Shown here: in pieces, positions 57,142 through 64,000 of the stretch
Position numbering within the stretch: position 1 is the first letter of the stretch
How the letters are laid out: each line of letters begins with the position of its first letter
Assembly (NCBI RefSeq): GCF_021391535.1
Contig: NZ_CP090066.1
Location: 4,301,501 to 4,365,500, forward strand
Reading direction: 5' to 3'
Length of the DNA stretch: 64,000 nt
Origin: Aurantimonas sp. HBX-1
Lineage (GTDB): Bacteria; Pseudomonadota; Alphaproteobacteria; Rhizobiales; Rhizobiaceae
Translations under genes and position numbers: made by a program
Notes under the pieces: generated by a model
Seen by the model: only the letters and a program-made list of their open reading frames with translations
Database searches by the model: none
Told to the model about the DNA's origin: nothing

Positions 57142-57992
57142 CCCGGTTCGAGCTGACGATCTGGGGCGCCCGCGGCAGCATCCCGGCGCCCGCCGCCGCC
57201 AATACCCGCTTCGGCAGCGACACGAGCTGCGTCGAACTGCGCTGCGGTGACCAGGTCATCGTGCTCGACGCCGGCACCGGCATCGTCGGCTGCGGCCGCA
57301 AGCTCTACAACGAGGGGGTGCGCGATCTCGATGTGCTGCTCACCCACTGCCATTTCGACCACATCATCGGCCTGCCGTTCTTCATGCCGCTCTATCACCC
57401 CGGCACGGCGGTGCGGATTCATGCCGGGCATTTCGAGGACAACACCACCTGCCGCAACATGGTCGAGCGCTTCATGTGCCCGCCCTACTTCCCGGTCACG
57501 CCGAAGCAGTTCGCCGCGCAGATCGGCTATTGCGACTTCCGGCCGCCGGACGTGCTCGATCTTTCCCCGCAGGTGCGCATCCGCACCGTGCGGCTGAACC
57601 ACCCGAACGGCGCGGTCGGCTACCGGGTCGAATATGGCGGCCGGGCGGTCTGCTACATCACCGATACCGAGCACCGGCCGGGCGGCCGCGATGAGGCGAT
57701 CTGCGACTTGATCGCCGGCGCCGACATCATGATCTACGACAGCATGTACACCGACGACGAATACCCCAAGTATCGCGGCTTCGGGCACTCGACCTGGGAA
57801 GAGGGCGTGCGGCTCTGCCGCGCCGCGGGGGTTCCCCGGCTCGTCGCCTTCCACCACGACATCTCGCGGACCGATACCTGGCTCGCCGATCTCGTGGGAC
57901 GCGCGCAGGCAGTGTTTCCGGGCGCCCTGGTGGCGCAGACGGGCCTGACGCTCGACATCGCGGAACGGGTGAGGATCGTGGAGACGAGCTAG
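57138..57992 (+). CDS. Metallo-beta-lactamase-fold hydrolase
   Basis: 284 residues, starting at TTG. WGARGSIPAPAAANTRFGSDTSCVEL is the start of the PhnP/lactamase_B_2-type subfamily; LLTHCHFDHIIGLPFF gives the HxHxDH metal site (about residues 69-76). YITDTEHRPGG, DSMYTDDEYPKYRGFGHSTW and LVAFHHDISRTD complete the metal centre. It would hydrolyse a phosphodiester or similar bond. By context a cyclic-nucleotide phosphodiesterase is a tempting guess, but nothing in the sequence proves it. Coupled to both neighbours. Confidence 0.88.
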   Translation: MTRFELTIWGARGSIPAPAAANTRFGSDTSCVELRCGDQVIVLDAGTGIVGCGRKLYNEGVRDLDVLLTHCHFDHIIGLPFFMPLYHPGTAVRIHAGHFEDNTTCRNMVERFMCPPYFPVTPKQFAAQIGYCDFRPPDVLDLSPQVRIRTVRLNHPNGAVGYRVEYGGRAVCYITDTEHRPGGRDEAICDLIAGADIMIYDSMYTDDEYPKYRGFGHSTWEEGVRLCRAAGVPRLVAFHHDISRTDTWLADLVGRAQAVFPGALVAQTGLTLDIAERVRIVETS

Positions 57993-59228
57993 ATGAGCCT
58001 GACCCGGCAGGTGGACGACTGGCTGCTGAAGGAAGCCCTCGGCAGGCCGCGGCTGGAAGACATTTTCGAGCAGCTGTGCCTGCGCCTCAACGGGATCGGC
58101 ATCCCGATCGCGCGGGCGCGGCTGAACTGGCCGACGCTGCACCCGCTGTTCCGCGCCGAGATGATCAGCTGGCACCGCAACGATCCCTCGGCGGTGCTCG
58201 ATCACTTCCACCACCAGGACTCCAACACCGACGCCTGGCAGCGCAGCCCGCTGCGCTACATGCTGGAGGCCAACCTGCCGGTGCTCCGGCGCCGGCTGGT
58301 CGGGCCGGGCCGCACCCTCGACTTTCCCCTGTTCGAGGAACTCGCCGCGGAAGGCTACACCGACTATCTGGCGCTGAGGACCGAGTTCTCCGAGCCGGGC
58401 ATGTTCATGGAGGGGCGGCCGGGCGGCATCATCGTGATCTGGGCCAGCGACCGCGCGTCCGGCTTCACCGAGGAGGATCTGCGGGTCCTGCAGGAGATCC
58501 AGCAGTCCTTCGCGCTGGCCTGCAAGTCGATCATCCAGTCGCAGATCACCAGCAACATCGTCGAGACCTATCTGGGCCGGAAGGCCGGGCGCAGTGTCCT
58601 CAACGGCAACATCCGCCTCGGGGACGGCGCCACCACGCGGGCGCTGGTCTGGTATTCCGACCTGCGCAACTCGACCCGCCTGACCGGCAAGCTGCCCAGC
58701 GAAGCCTTCCTGCAGCTTCTCAACGACTATTTCGAATGCGCCGCCCGGCCGGCGATCCGTGCCGGCGGCGAGGTGCTCGCCTTCATCGGCGACGCCGTGC
58801 TGGTGATCTATCCGATCGACGGGCAGACCGACCCGGAGGCGCTGACCGCCCGGGTGCTGGACGCCGTCGGCGAGTCCTTCAGGATGCGCGACGAGGCCAA
58901 CGATGTCCGCCGGGCCGCCGGGAAGGACCTCATCGAGTTCGGCATCGGCCTCAATATCGGCGACGTGGTGTTCGGCAATATCGGCGTGCCCGAGCGCCTC
59001 GCCTTCACCGTCATCGGCTCCACCGTGACCGAGGTGGAGCGGATCGAGAAGCTGACCAAGACGCTCGACACCAACGTGCTGGCCAGCGCCAATGTCGCCG
59101 CCCTGGTGCCGGGCCGCTGGTGCTCGATGGGCGAGCACATGCTGAACGGCGTCGAGCGGCCGATGGAACTCTTCACCCTCTGCCCGGAGATGCAGGCCGC
59201 ACTCGGCCTTGCCGCGGCGGCCGAATAG
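57993..59228 (+). CDS. Class III adenylate/guanylate cyclase with N-terminal sensor domain
   Basis: 411 residues. The ATG directly follows the TAG of the hydrolase gene. Residues about 1-190 look GAF-like (sensor); the catalytic domain (about 210-390) has metal Asp residues D223 (ALVWYSDLRNSTRLTG) and D267 (LAFIGDAVLVIYP), 44 residues apart, plus GIGLNIGDVVFGNIG and VIGSTVTEVERIEKL. It should make cAMP (or cGMP) in the cytosol. Last gene of the cassette; it converges on the peptide permease gene with a hairpin at its stop. Confidence 0.93.
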   Translation: MSLTRQVDDWLLKEALGRPRLEDIFEQLCLRLNGIGIPIARARLNWPTLHPLFRAEMISWHRNDPSAVLDHFHHQDSNTDAWQRSPLRYMLEANLPVLRRRLVGPGRTLDFPLFEELAAEGYTDYLALRTEFSEPGMFMEGRPGGIIVIWASDRASGFTEEDLRVLQEIQQSFALACKSIIQSQITSNIVETYLGRKAGRSVLNGNIRLGDGATTRALVWYSDLRNSTRLTGKLPSEAFLQLLNDYFECAARPAIRAGGEVLAFIGDAVLVIYPIDGQTDPEALTARVLDAVGESFRMRDEANDVRRAAGKDLIEFGIGLNIGDVVFGNIGVPERLAFTVIGSTVTEVERIEKLTKTLDTNVLASANVAALVPGRWCSMGEHMLNGVERPMELFTLCPEMQAALGLAAAAE

Positions 59229-59234
59229 CGGCCG
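59218..59234. terminator. Small hairpin at the cyclase stop, between convergent genes
   Basis: CGGCCG (59218-59223) and CGGCCG (59229-59234) form a six-base stem with an AATAG loop that includes the cyclase stop codon. It sits at the junction of two convergent genes ten bases apart. There is no T-run, so termination is only possible. Confidence 0.35.
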
Positions 59235-59238
59235 ACGA

Positions 59239-60393
59239 TCAGTGGTGCGGGTCGACCGCGTCGCGCAGCCCGTCGCCGACGAAGCTGAAGGCAAGTACGG
59301 TCAGCACCACCGGCAGCATCGGCAGCAATAGCCAGGGATACAGCGCCACCGCCTCGATGTTCTGCGCCTCCGACAGAAGCACGCCCCAGCTGGTGATCGG
59401 CGGCCGAAGACCGAGGCCGAGGAACGACAGCGCCGTCTCGGCGAGGATCATCGTCGGGATCGACAGCGACGCCGAGGCGATGAGGTGGCTCATGAAGTTC
59501 GGCAGCAGGTGCCGGAAGATGATCCGCCGCGGCCGCGCCCCGAGCATCTCGGCGGCCACCACGAAATCCTCCTCGCGCAGCGCGAACAGTTTGGAGCGCA
59601 CGGCGCGGGCAAGGCCCGGCCAGTCGAGCAGCGCCAGGATCAGCGTGATCCCGAAATACACCAGCAGCGGGCTCCAGGTGACCGGCAGCGCCGCCGACAG
59701 CGCCAGCCAGAGCGGCAGTTCCGGAATCGAGCGCAGGATCTCGGTGACCCGCTGCACGACCGAATCCACCCAGCCGCCGAAATAGCCCGCCGCCCCGCCG
59801 ATGGTAATGCCGAGCAGGAAGCTGAGCGTCACGCCGACCAGGCCGACGGTAAGCGAGATGCGCGCGCCATAGAGGATGCGCGACCACATGTCCCGCCCGA
59901 GCCGGTCGGTGCCGAGCAGGAACAGCGTGCCGCCCTCGGGCGGGCAGACGAGGTGGGTGCGGGCCTCGACCAGGCCCCAGAAGCGGTACGCCTCGCCCTC
60001 GCAGAGGAAGCGCAGCGGCATCGGCCGGGCGGTGTCGGGCGTGTAGACGCGGCGCAGCGTGTCGAGGTCGAGCTCGTAGCGCAGCGGGTAGACGAACGGC
60101 CCGACGAAGCGGCCGTCGTGGAACAGATGCACCGATTGCGGCGGGGCGAAGATGTGGTCGGTATGGCGCGACTGCAGCTCGTAGGGCGCCAGGAACTCGA
60201 TGAACACGATCGACACATAGCTGACGACCAGGAAGGCCAGCGACACGACGGCCACGCGGTGGCGCAGGAAGCGCCACCAGATCAGCCGGGCCTGCGAGGC
60301 GCGGGCATAGGCGCCGGAGACAATCGAGCCCTCGGCGACGGTCGCCTCCGGGTCGAAGCGCTCCTGCGAGACGAAATGCGGCAGGCTGCTCAT
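59239..60393 (-). CDS. Peptide-type ABC transporter permease (OppC/DppC-like)
   Basis: 384 residues. One N-terminal membrane helix, a large periplasmic loop and five C-terminal helices, with the permease EAA-like loop AAEMLGARPRRIIFRHLLPNFMSHLI and the conserved LGTDRLGRDMWSRILYGARISL. The long loop between helices 1 and 2 (about residues 60-150) resembles the YejE (microcin C/oligopeptide) type. Start ATG overlaps the OppB-like stop by four bases. Confidence 0.92.
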   Translation of the reverse strand: MSSLPHFVSQERFDPEATVAEGSIVSGAYARASQARLIWWRFLRHRVAVVSLAFLVVSYVSIVFIEFLAPYELQSRHTDHIFAPPQSVHLFHDGRFVGPFVYPLRYELDLDTLRRVYTPDTARPMPLRFLCEGEAYRFWGLVEARTHLVCPPEGGTLFLLGTDRLGRDMWSRILYGARISLTVGLVGVTLSFLLGITIGGAAGYFGGWVDSVVQRVTEILRSIPELPLWLALSAALPVTWSPLLVYFGITLILALLDWPGLARAVRSKLFALREEDFVVAAEMLGARPRRIIFRHLLPNFMSHLIASASLSIPTMILAETALSFLGLGLRPPITSWGVLLSEAQNIEAVALYPWLLLPMLPVVLTVLAFSFVGDGLRDAVDPHH

Positions 60394-61388
60394 CGCGGCG
60401 TGCTCTTGCCCAGCCGGATGCGCGGATCGAGCAAGGCGAGCAGCACGTCGGAGACGAACATGCCGACGACGGTCAGCACGGCGAGGAACATCAGGAACGA
60501 GCCGGCGAGATACATGTCCTGGCTGCGCAGCGAGGCCAGCAGCATCGGTCCGGTGGTGGGCAGCGACATCACCGCCGAGATGATCACCGACCCGGAGACG
60601 ATCTGCGGCAGCAGCGTGCCGAGATCGGCGACGAACGGGTTGAGGGCCATGCGCAGCGGATATTTCAGCAGCAGCCGGCGCTCGGGCACGCCCTTGGCCC
60701 GGGCGGTGACGACATACTGGCGGTTCAGCTCGTCGAGGAGGTTGGCCCGCAGCCGCCGTATCATGCCGGCGGTGCCGGCCGTGCCGATGACCAGCACCGG
60801 CACCCAGAGATGCGACAGGACCGAGCCGATCTTGGCCAGCGACCACGGCTCGTCGATGAATTCCGGCGCCATCAGGCCGCCGATCGAGGTGCCGAACCAG
60901 ACATTGGCGAGATAGAGCAGGATCAGCGCCAGCAGGAAGTTCGGTGTCGCCAGCCCGAGGAAGCCGAGGAAGCTGAGGCCATGGTCTGCCCAGCTGTACT
61001 GGTGCGTCGCCGAATAGATGCCGATCGGGAACGACACGAGATAGACGAAGACGATGGTCGCCGCATTCAGCAGGATCGTCATCGGCATGCGCTCGCCGAC
61101 GATGTCGGCGACCGGCTGGTTGTATTCGAACGAGTAGCCGAGATCGCCCTGGAGCAGGCCGCCGGCCCAGACGAGATACTGCGCCCAGAGCGGCCGGTCG
61201 AGGCCGTATTCCTCTCGCAGGAAGGCGATCTTGTCGCTGCTGACGGTTTCGCCCTGGGCCTGCAGCTCGGCGATGTAGCTGGTCAGGTAGTCGCCCGGCG
61301 GCAGCTGGATGATGACGAAGACGATGATGCTGATGGCGACCAGCGTCCAGGCCATGGTGACGAGACGCCCGCCGAGATACCGGATCAC
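60390..61388 (-). CDS. Peptide-type ABC transporter permease (OppB/DppB-like)
   Basis: 332 residues, starting at GTG 61388 inside the stop of the binding-protein gene (GTGA). IRYLGGRLVTMAWTLVAISIIVFVIIQLPPGD and the permease loop VVTARAKGVPERRLLLKYPLRMALNPFV are characteristic. About six membrane helices. Works with the OppC-like permease, the binding protein and probably the double ATPase at 51,957. Confidence 0.93.
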   Translation of the reverse strand: MIRYLGGRLVTMAWTLVAISIIVFVIIQLPPGDYLTSYIAELQAQGETVSSDKIAFLREEYGLDRPLWAQYLVWAGGLLQGDLGYSFEYNQPVADIVGERMPMTILLNAATIVFVYLVSFPIGIYSATHQYSWADHGLSFLGFLGLATPNFLLALILLYLANVWFGTSIGGLMAPEFIDEPWSLAKIGSVLSHLWVPVLVIGTAGTAGMIRRLRANLLDELNRQYVVTARAKGVPERRLLLKYPLRMALNPFVADLGTLLPQIVSGSVIISAVMSLPTTGPMLLASLRSQDMYLAGSFLMFLAVLTVVGMFVSDVLLALLDPRIRLGKSTPR

Positions 61389-63352
61389 GAGGGGTTGCCC
61401 GCCACTGCCACGGCCGCGCAGTCGAAATAGAAGCCGTCGGGATTGTAGATGCCGAAATAGGCCCCCGGGTCGTAATTGTAGACGCCGCGCGCCGGCACGT
61501 TGTTCAGCCGGTTGGAGACGACCACGACCTGGTCGACCTCGGTGACAACGCCGATGGTGAAGACCTCGTCGGCATTGATCGCCAGCATCTTCTTCCAGAT
61601 CGCCGTGCGCTCGGCCTCGTCGAGCGTCTCCTCCCATGCCTGGCGCAGCGCGATGAGCTCCCGGACGCCGGCGAGGGCCGCGATGTCGCCGGGCGCTTCG
61701 CCGCCGGTGCCGCCGGTTTCCACCCACATGCCGTAGCCCGGCCATTGCAGCTGCTCGGCGGTCGCCGGCGCCAGTTCGCGCGGATCGGTGGCGGGGGTGG
61801 GCAGGCCGTTGTCGAGCCCGCTCCACACCGACATCAGGGTGGAGCCCGCCTTGACGCGGTTGCGGAAGATCTCGCGCTGCGCCTCGCGGGTCAGAAGGTC
61901 GATGCCGATCTTGCGCCAGTCCTCGCGGACGAGTTCCAGCACGTCGCTCTGCTCGCTGCTTTCACCTGCCGTCTCCACGACGATCCGCATCTCGCGTCCG
62001 TCCGGCAGGCGCCGCAGGCCGTTCGCGCCGCGCTCGAGCCCGAGGCCGTCGAGCAGCGCGTTGGCGGCGTCCGGCTTATAATCGGCCCAGCGCGTGCGCA
62101 GCGCCGGATCGAACAGCCTGGATCCGGGCAGGATGGTGTTGGCGGCCGGCTCGGCCAGCCCGTAGAAGATCGCCTTGTCGATGTCGTCGCGATTGATCGC
62201 CAGCGATAGCGCTCGCCGGAAGTCGGCGGTTTGCAGGAGGCCGCGCCAGACCGGATCCGTGGCATTGAGATTCGGGAAGAGCGCGATGTGCGAGCCGCGG
62301 CCGGAGCGCCAGCGGCGCACCGTGTAGTCGCTGCGGGCCTCGCCGCGCTTCAGGAACGGGTAGTTGGGGAAGGCGAGGTAGGCGGCCTGCAGGTCCGCCT
62401 CGCCGTTCGCCACCTTGGCGGGGATCAGGTCCGGGTTGGCGATGGTCAGCGACACCTGGTCGATATAGGGGAGCTGCCGGCCCTCCTGGTCGACGCGGTG
62501 GAAATAGGGGTTGCGCTCGAAGATCAGCCGCTCCGCCGGCGGCTCGGTGGCGAGCTTCCAGGGCTGCACGGTTGGCAGGTCGGGATTGTCGTTGCGCTGG
62601 CCGCGGTCCTTGTTGAAATGCAGTGCCACCCAGTTGCGCTGGCCCTCCTTCTCGACCGTCTCCTCGAGGGTTTCCGGGTCCTGGTAGCGCTCGTGGAACT
62701 GCTTGAGGTAGTGGGCGGGCCGGAAGATCTCGAGCGGCGTCGCCGCCGCCAGCGAGGCGAGGAAATTCGGGTTCGGCCGGCTCCATTCGTAGCGGACCTC
62801 GTAGGGGCCGGGGAAGCTGACCTGGGGTTCCTCGCCATCGACGAGGAGCTCGACCGGCACGCCGAATTTGGCGATCGCCGGGTTCTTCGCCATGTCCTCC
62901 CAGAAATAGCGGAAATCCTCCGAGGTGAACGGCGCCCCGTCGGACCAGCGCATGCCGGGGCGCAGGTGGAACTCGAAGACGCGCCCCTCGGTGACGTCGA
63001 CGGCCGCGGCGATGTCCGGGACGATGTTGTAGTCGGTGTCGTAGCCGACCAGGCGGGCATAGCCGAACACCGGCAGGGTTCGGGTGTCCTTGGCGCTGCC
63101 GCCCAGCATGCGCAGGGTGCCGCCGAGCTGGTCGGCCGGGCAGGCGCTCTGGATCGGCATGACCCGCGGCAGCGACGGCAGGCGCTCGGCGACCGGCGGC
63201 AGGCTGCCCGCCGCGACCGCCGCGGCAAGCCCCGACGTCTCCACGGGACCGGCGCCGGCAGGCGCGGCGAGGGCGAGGCAGAGCGACAAGGCAACGGCGA
63301 CGGGTCGGCTGCCCGGCCGCCGCGACGATCTCGCCCCTGTCCCTTCCCGCAT
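61385..63352 (-). CDS. Extracellular solute-binding protein, family 5
   Basis: 655 residues. Signal peptide (VAVALSLCLALAAPAGAGPVE). SBP family 5 signatures include LRPGMRWSDGAPFTSEDFRYFWEDM and FRRALSLAINRDDIDKAIFYG. It is longer than usual, close to YejA-type binding proteins, suggesting a peptide or peptide-antibiotic (microcin C-like) ligand. First gene of the binding protein-OppB-OppC operon; divergent from the glycosyltransferase at the window end. Confidence 0.92.
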   Translation of the reverse strand: MREGTGARSSRRPGSRPVAVALSLCLALAAPAGAGPVETSGLAAAVAAGSLPPVAERLPSLPRVMPIQSACPADQLGGTLRMLGGSAKDTRTLPVFGYARLVGYDTDYNIVPDIAAAVDVTEGRVFEFHLRPGMRWSDGAPFTSEDFRYFWEDMAKNPAIAKFGVPVELLVDGEEPQVSFPGPYEVRYEWSRPNPNFLASLAAATPLEIFRPAHYLKQFHERYQDPETLEETVEKEGQRNWVALHFNKDRGQRNDNPDLPTVQPWKLATEPPAERLIFERNPYFHRVDQEGRQLPYIDQVSLTIANPDLIPAKVANGEADLQAAYLAFPNYPFLKRGEARSDYTVRRWRSGRGSHIALFPNLNATDPVWRGLLQTADFRRALSLAINRDDIDKAIFYGLAEPAANTILPGSRLFDPALRTRWADYKPDAANALLDGLGLERGANGLRRLPDGREMRIVVETAGESSEQSDVLELVREDWRKIGIDLLTREAQREIFRNRVKAGSTLMSVWSGLDNGLPTPATDPRELAPATAEQLQWPGYGMWVETGGTGGEAPGDIAALAGVRELIALRQAWEETLDEAERTAIWKKMLAINADEVFTIGVVTEVDQVVVVSNRLNNVPARGVYNYDPGAYFGIYNPDGFYFDCAAVAVAGNPS

Positions 63353-63542
63353 GGCATCGTCCCTGTCATGTGGCCACACAAGCAGTTAGCTGCGAGCGCG
63401 GGTCGATTGTCAATCGACCGGATGCGGTGCCGGCGCTGACAAAACCGCCGGGTTTCCCGGGATGGGCACGACTTGCGGCGAAGGCGGCAATTCGCCTAGA
63501 TGCCGGCCTTGCCCGGCCAGCCAGCGTAGGGCAGGGGACGCG

Positions 63543-64000
63543 TTGATCGAACCGGAGGCCCAGGTATTGGATGATCGGGCGCATCCCCTCAGAGGGCGCA
63601 TCGCCACCCTCGTAAAAGGCTATCCGCGCCTGTCCGAGACCTTCATCGCCCAAGAGATCGCCGGGCTCGAGGCGCGCGGCATCGAGCAGCTGATCGTGTC
63701 GCTGCGGCAGCCGGCGGAGGGACAGCTGCATCCGGTGCATCGCCGGATCCGCGCCGAAATCCTCTATCTGCCGGAATATCTGAAGGACGATCCGGAGCGC
63801 GTGCGCGCCGGCCGCGCATTCGCCGAGGCCCAGCCGGGCTACGCTGAGGCGCGCGCCATCTTCGAGGCCGATCTCGCCCGCGACAGGACGGCCAACCGCT
63901 ATCGCCGCTTCGGCCAGGCCTGCGTCCTCGCCCGCGAACTGCCGGACGACGTGCGCTGGATCCACACCCACTATCTCCACACCCCGGCGTCCGTCGCCCG
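63543..64000 (+). CDS. Glycosyltransferase family 4 protein, N-terminal part (partial)
   Basis: About 152 codons to the right edge. RIATLVKGYPRLSETFIAQEIAGLEARG is the typical start of WcaL/colanic-acid-type GT4 enzymes, and DDVRWIHTHYLHTPASVAR is the conserved acceptor-side segment. TTG 63543, preceded by GGGGA, or TTG 63567, preceded by GGAGG, are possible starts; no in-frame ATG lies nearby. It probably belongs to the surface-glycan gene group of this region. Confidence 0.8.
   Translation, partial: MIEPEAQVLDDRAHPLRGRIATLVKGYPRLSETFIAQEIAGLEARGIEQLIVSLRQPAEGQLHPVHRRIRAEILYLPEYLKDDPERVRAGRAFAEAQPGYAEARAIFEADLARDRTANRYRRFGQACVLARELPDDVRWIHTHYLHTPASVA

Noticed and set aside
57078..59294. Long minus-strand open frame opposite the MBL hydrolase and cyclase
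   Set aside because: Shadow of two genes with intact catalytic residues; no domain is recognisable.

Overview
The window is GC-rich (roughly two-thirds G+C by eye) chromosomal DNA of an alphaproteobacterium, most probably a Hyphomicrobiales (Rhizobiales) member of the Aurantimonadaceae/Rhizobiaceae kind. Three things point there: the dapF-mtaB-ftsY-ispZ run, the ccmABCD-ccmG cluster beside acnA, and the order ffh / rpsP / rimM / trmD / rplS / leuC. The family assignment is inference from gene order and protein style. No tRNA, rRNA, CRISPR array, insertion sequence or phage gene was seen.

Layout. 1-9.9 kb holds the tail of a Bax-inhibitor-like membrane protein, a GNAT acetyltransferase, DUF2794 and DUF1223 genes, aconitase, the cytochrome c maturation genes ccmA-B-C-D-G, a Nudix hydrolase and a TerB-like protein. 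10-13.7 kb is more accessory: an L,D-transpeptidase and a Crp/Fnr regulator divergent from a large autotransporter whose passenger is an ice-binding-like (DUF3494) domain, with conspicuous palindromes between the two. 13.7-18.3 kb is the dapF-mtaB-ftsY-ispZ block; ftsY carries a frameshift in a run of nine A. 18.4-29 kb has the SRP GTPase ffh, chorismate mutase and the ribosomal/tRNA modification genes rpsP, rimM, trmD and rplS. That cluster is interrupted by a diguanylate cyclase, a small monooxygenase, a DUF5996-acetyltransferase fusion and a TSUP transporter.

29-35 kb holds small membrane and regulatory genes, a cytochrome c, leuC with a bidirectional terminator, and thiC under a TPP riboswitch. 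35-45 kb is all on the minus strand: an RlpA-like protein, a PhoD-like phosphatase, a SleB-type wall hydrolase, and the succinate dehydrogenase genes, where sdhB is separated from sdhCDA by two unrelated genes.

45-64 kb is the most unusual part. A deacetylase-like protein, an acyltransferase-like protein and three translationally coupled glycosyltransferases suggest synthesis of a surface glycan. Next comes a dipeptide-type ABC ATPase, and then a tight four-gene cassette at 53,923-59,228: an ABC-exporter-like protein with a broken nucleotide site and a large insertion, a stand-alone cyclic-nucleotide-binding protein, a metallo-beta-lactamase-fold hydrolase and a class III nucleotide cyclase. 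A second class III cyclase with a membrane-embedded N-terminus lies at 46,670-48,016. The peptide ABC permeases and binding protein run convergently behind the cassette, and another glycosyltransferase starts at the window's end.

My working hypothesis is that the cassette is a little-described cyclic-nucleotide signalling/export module, possibly tied to the neighbouring glycan genes. That link is inferred from position only.
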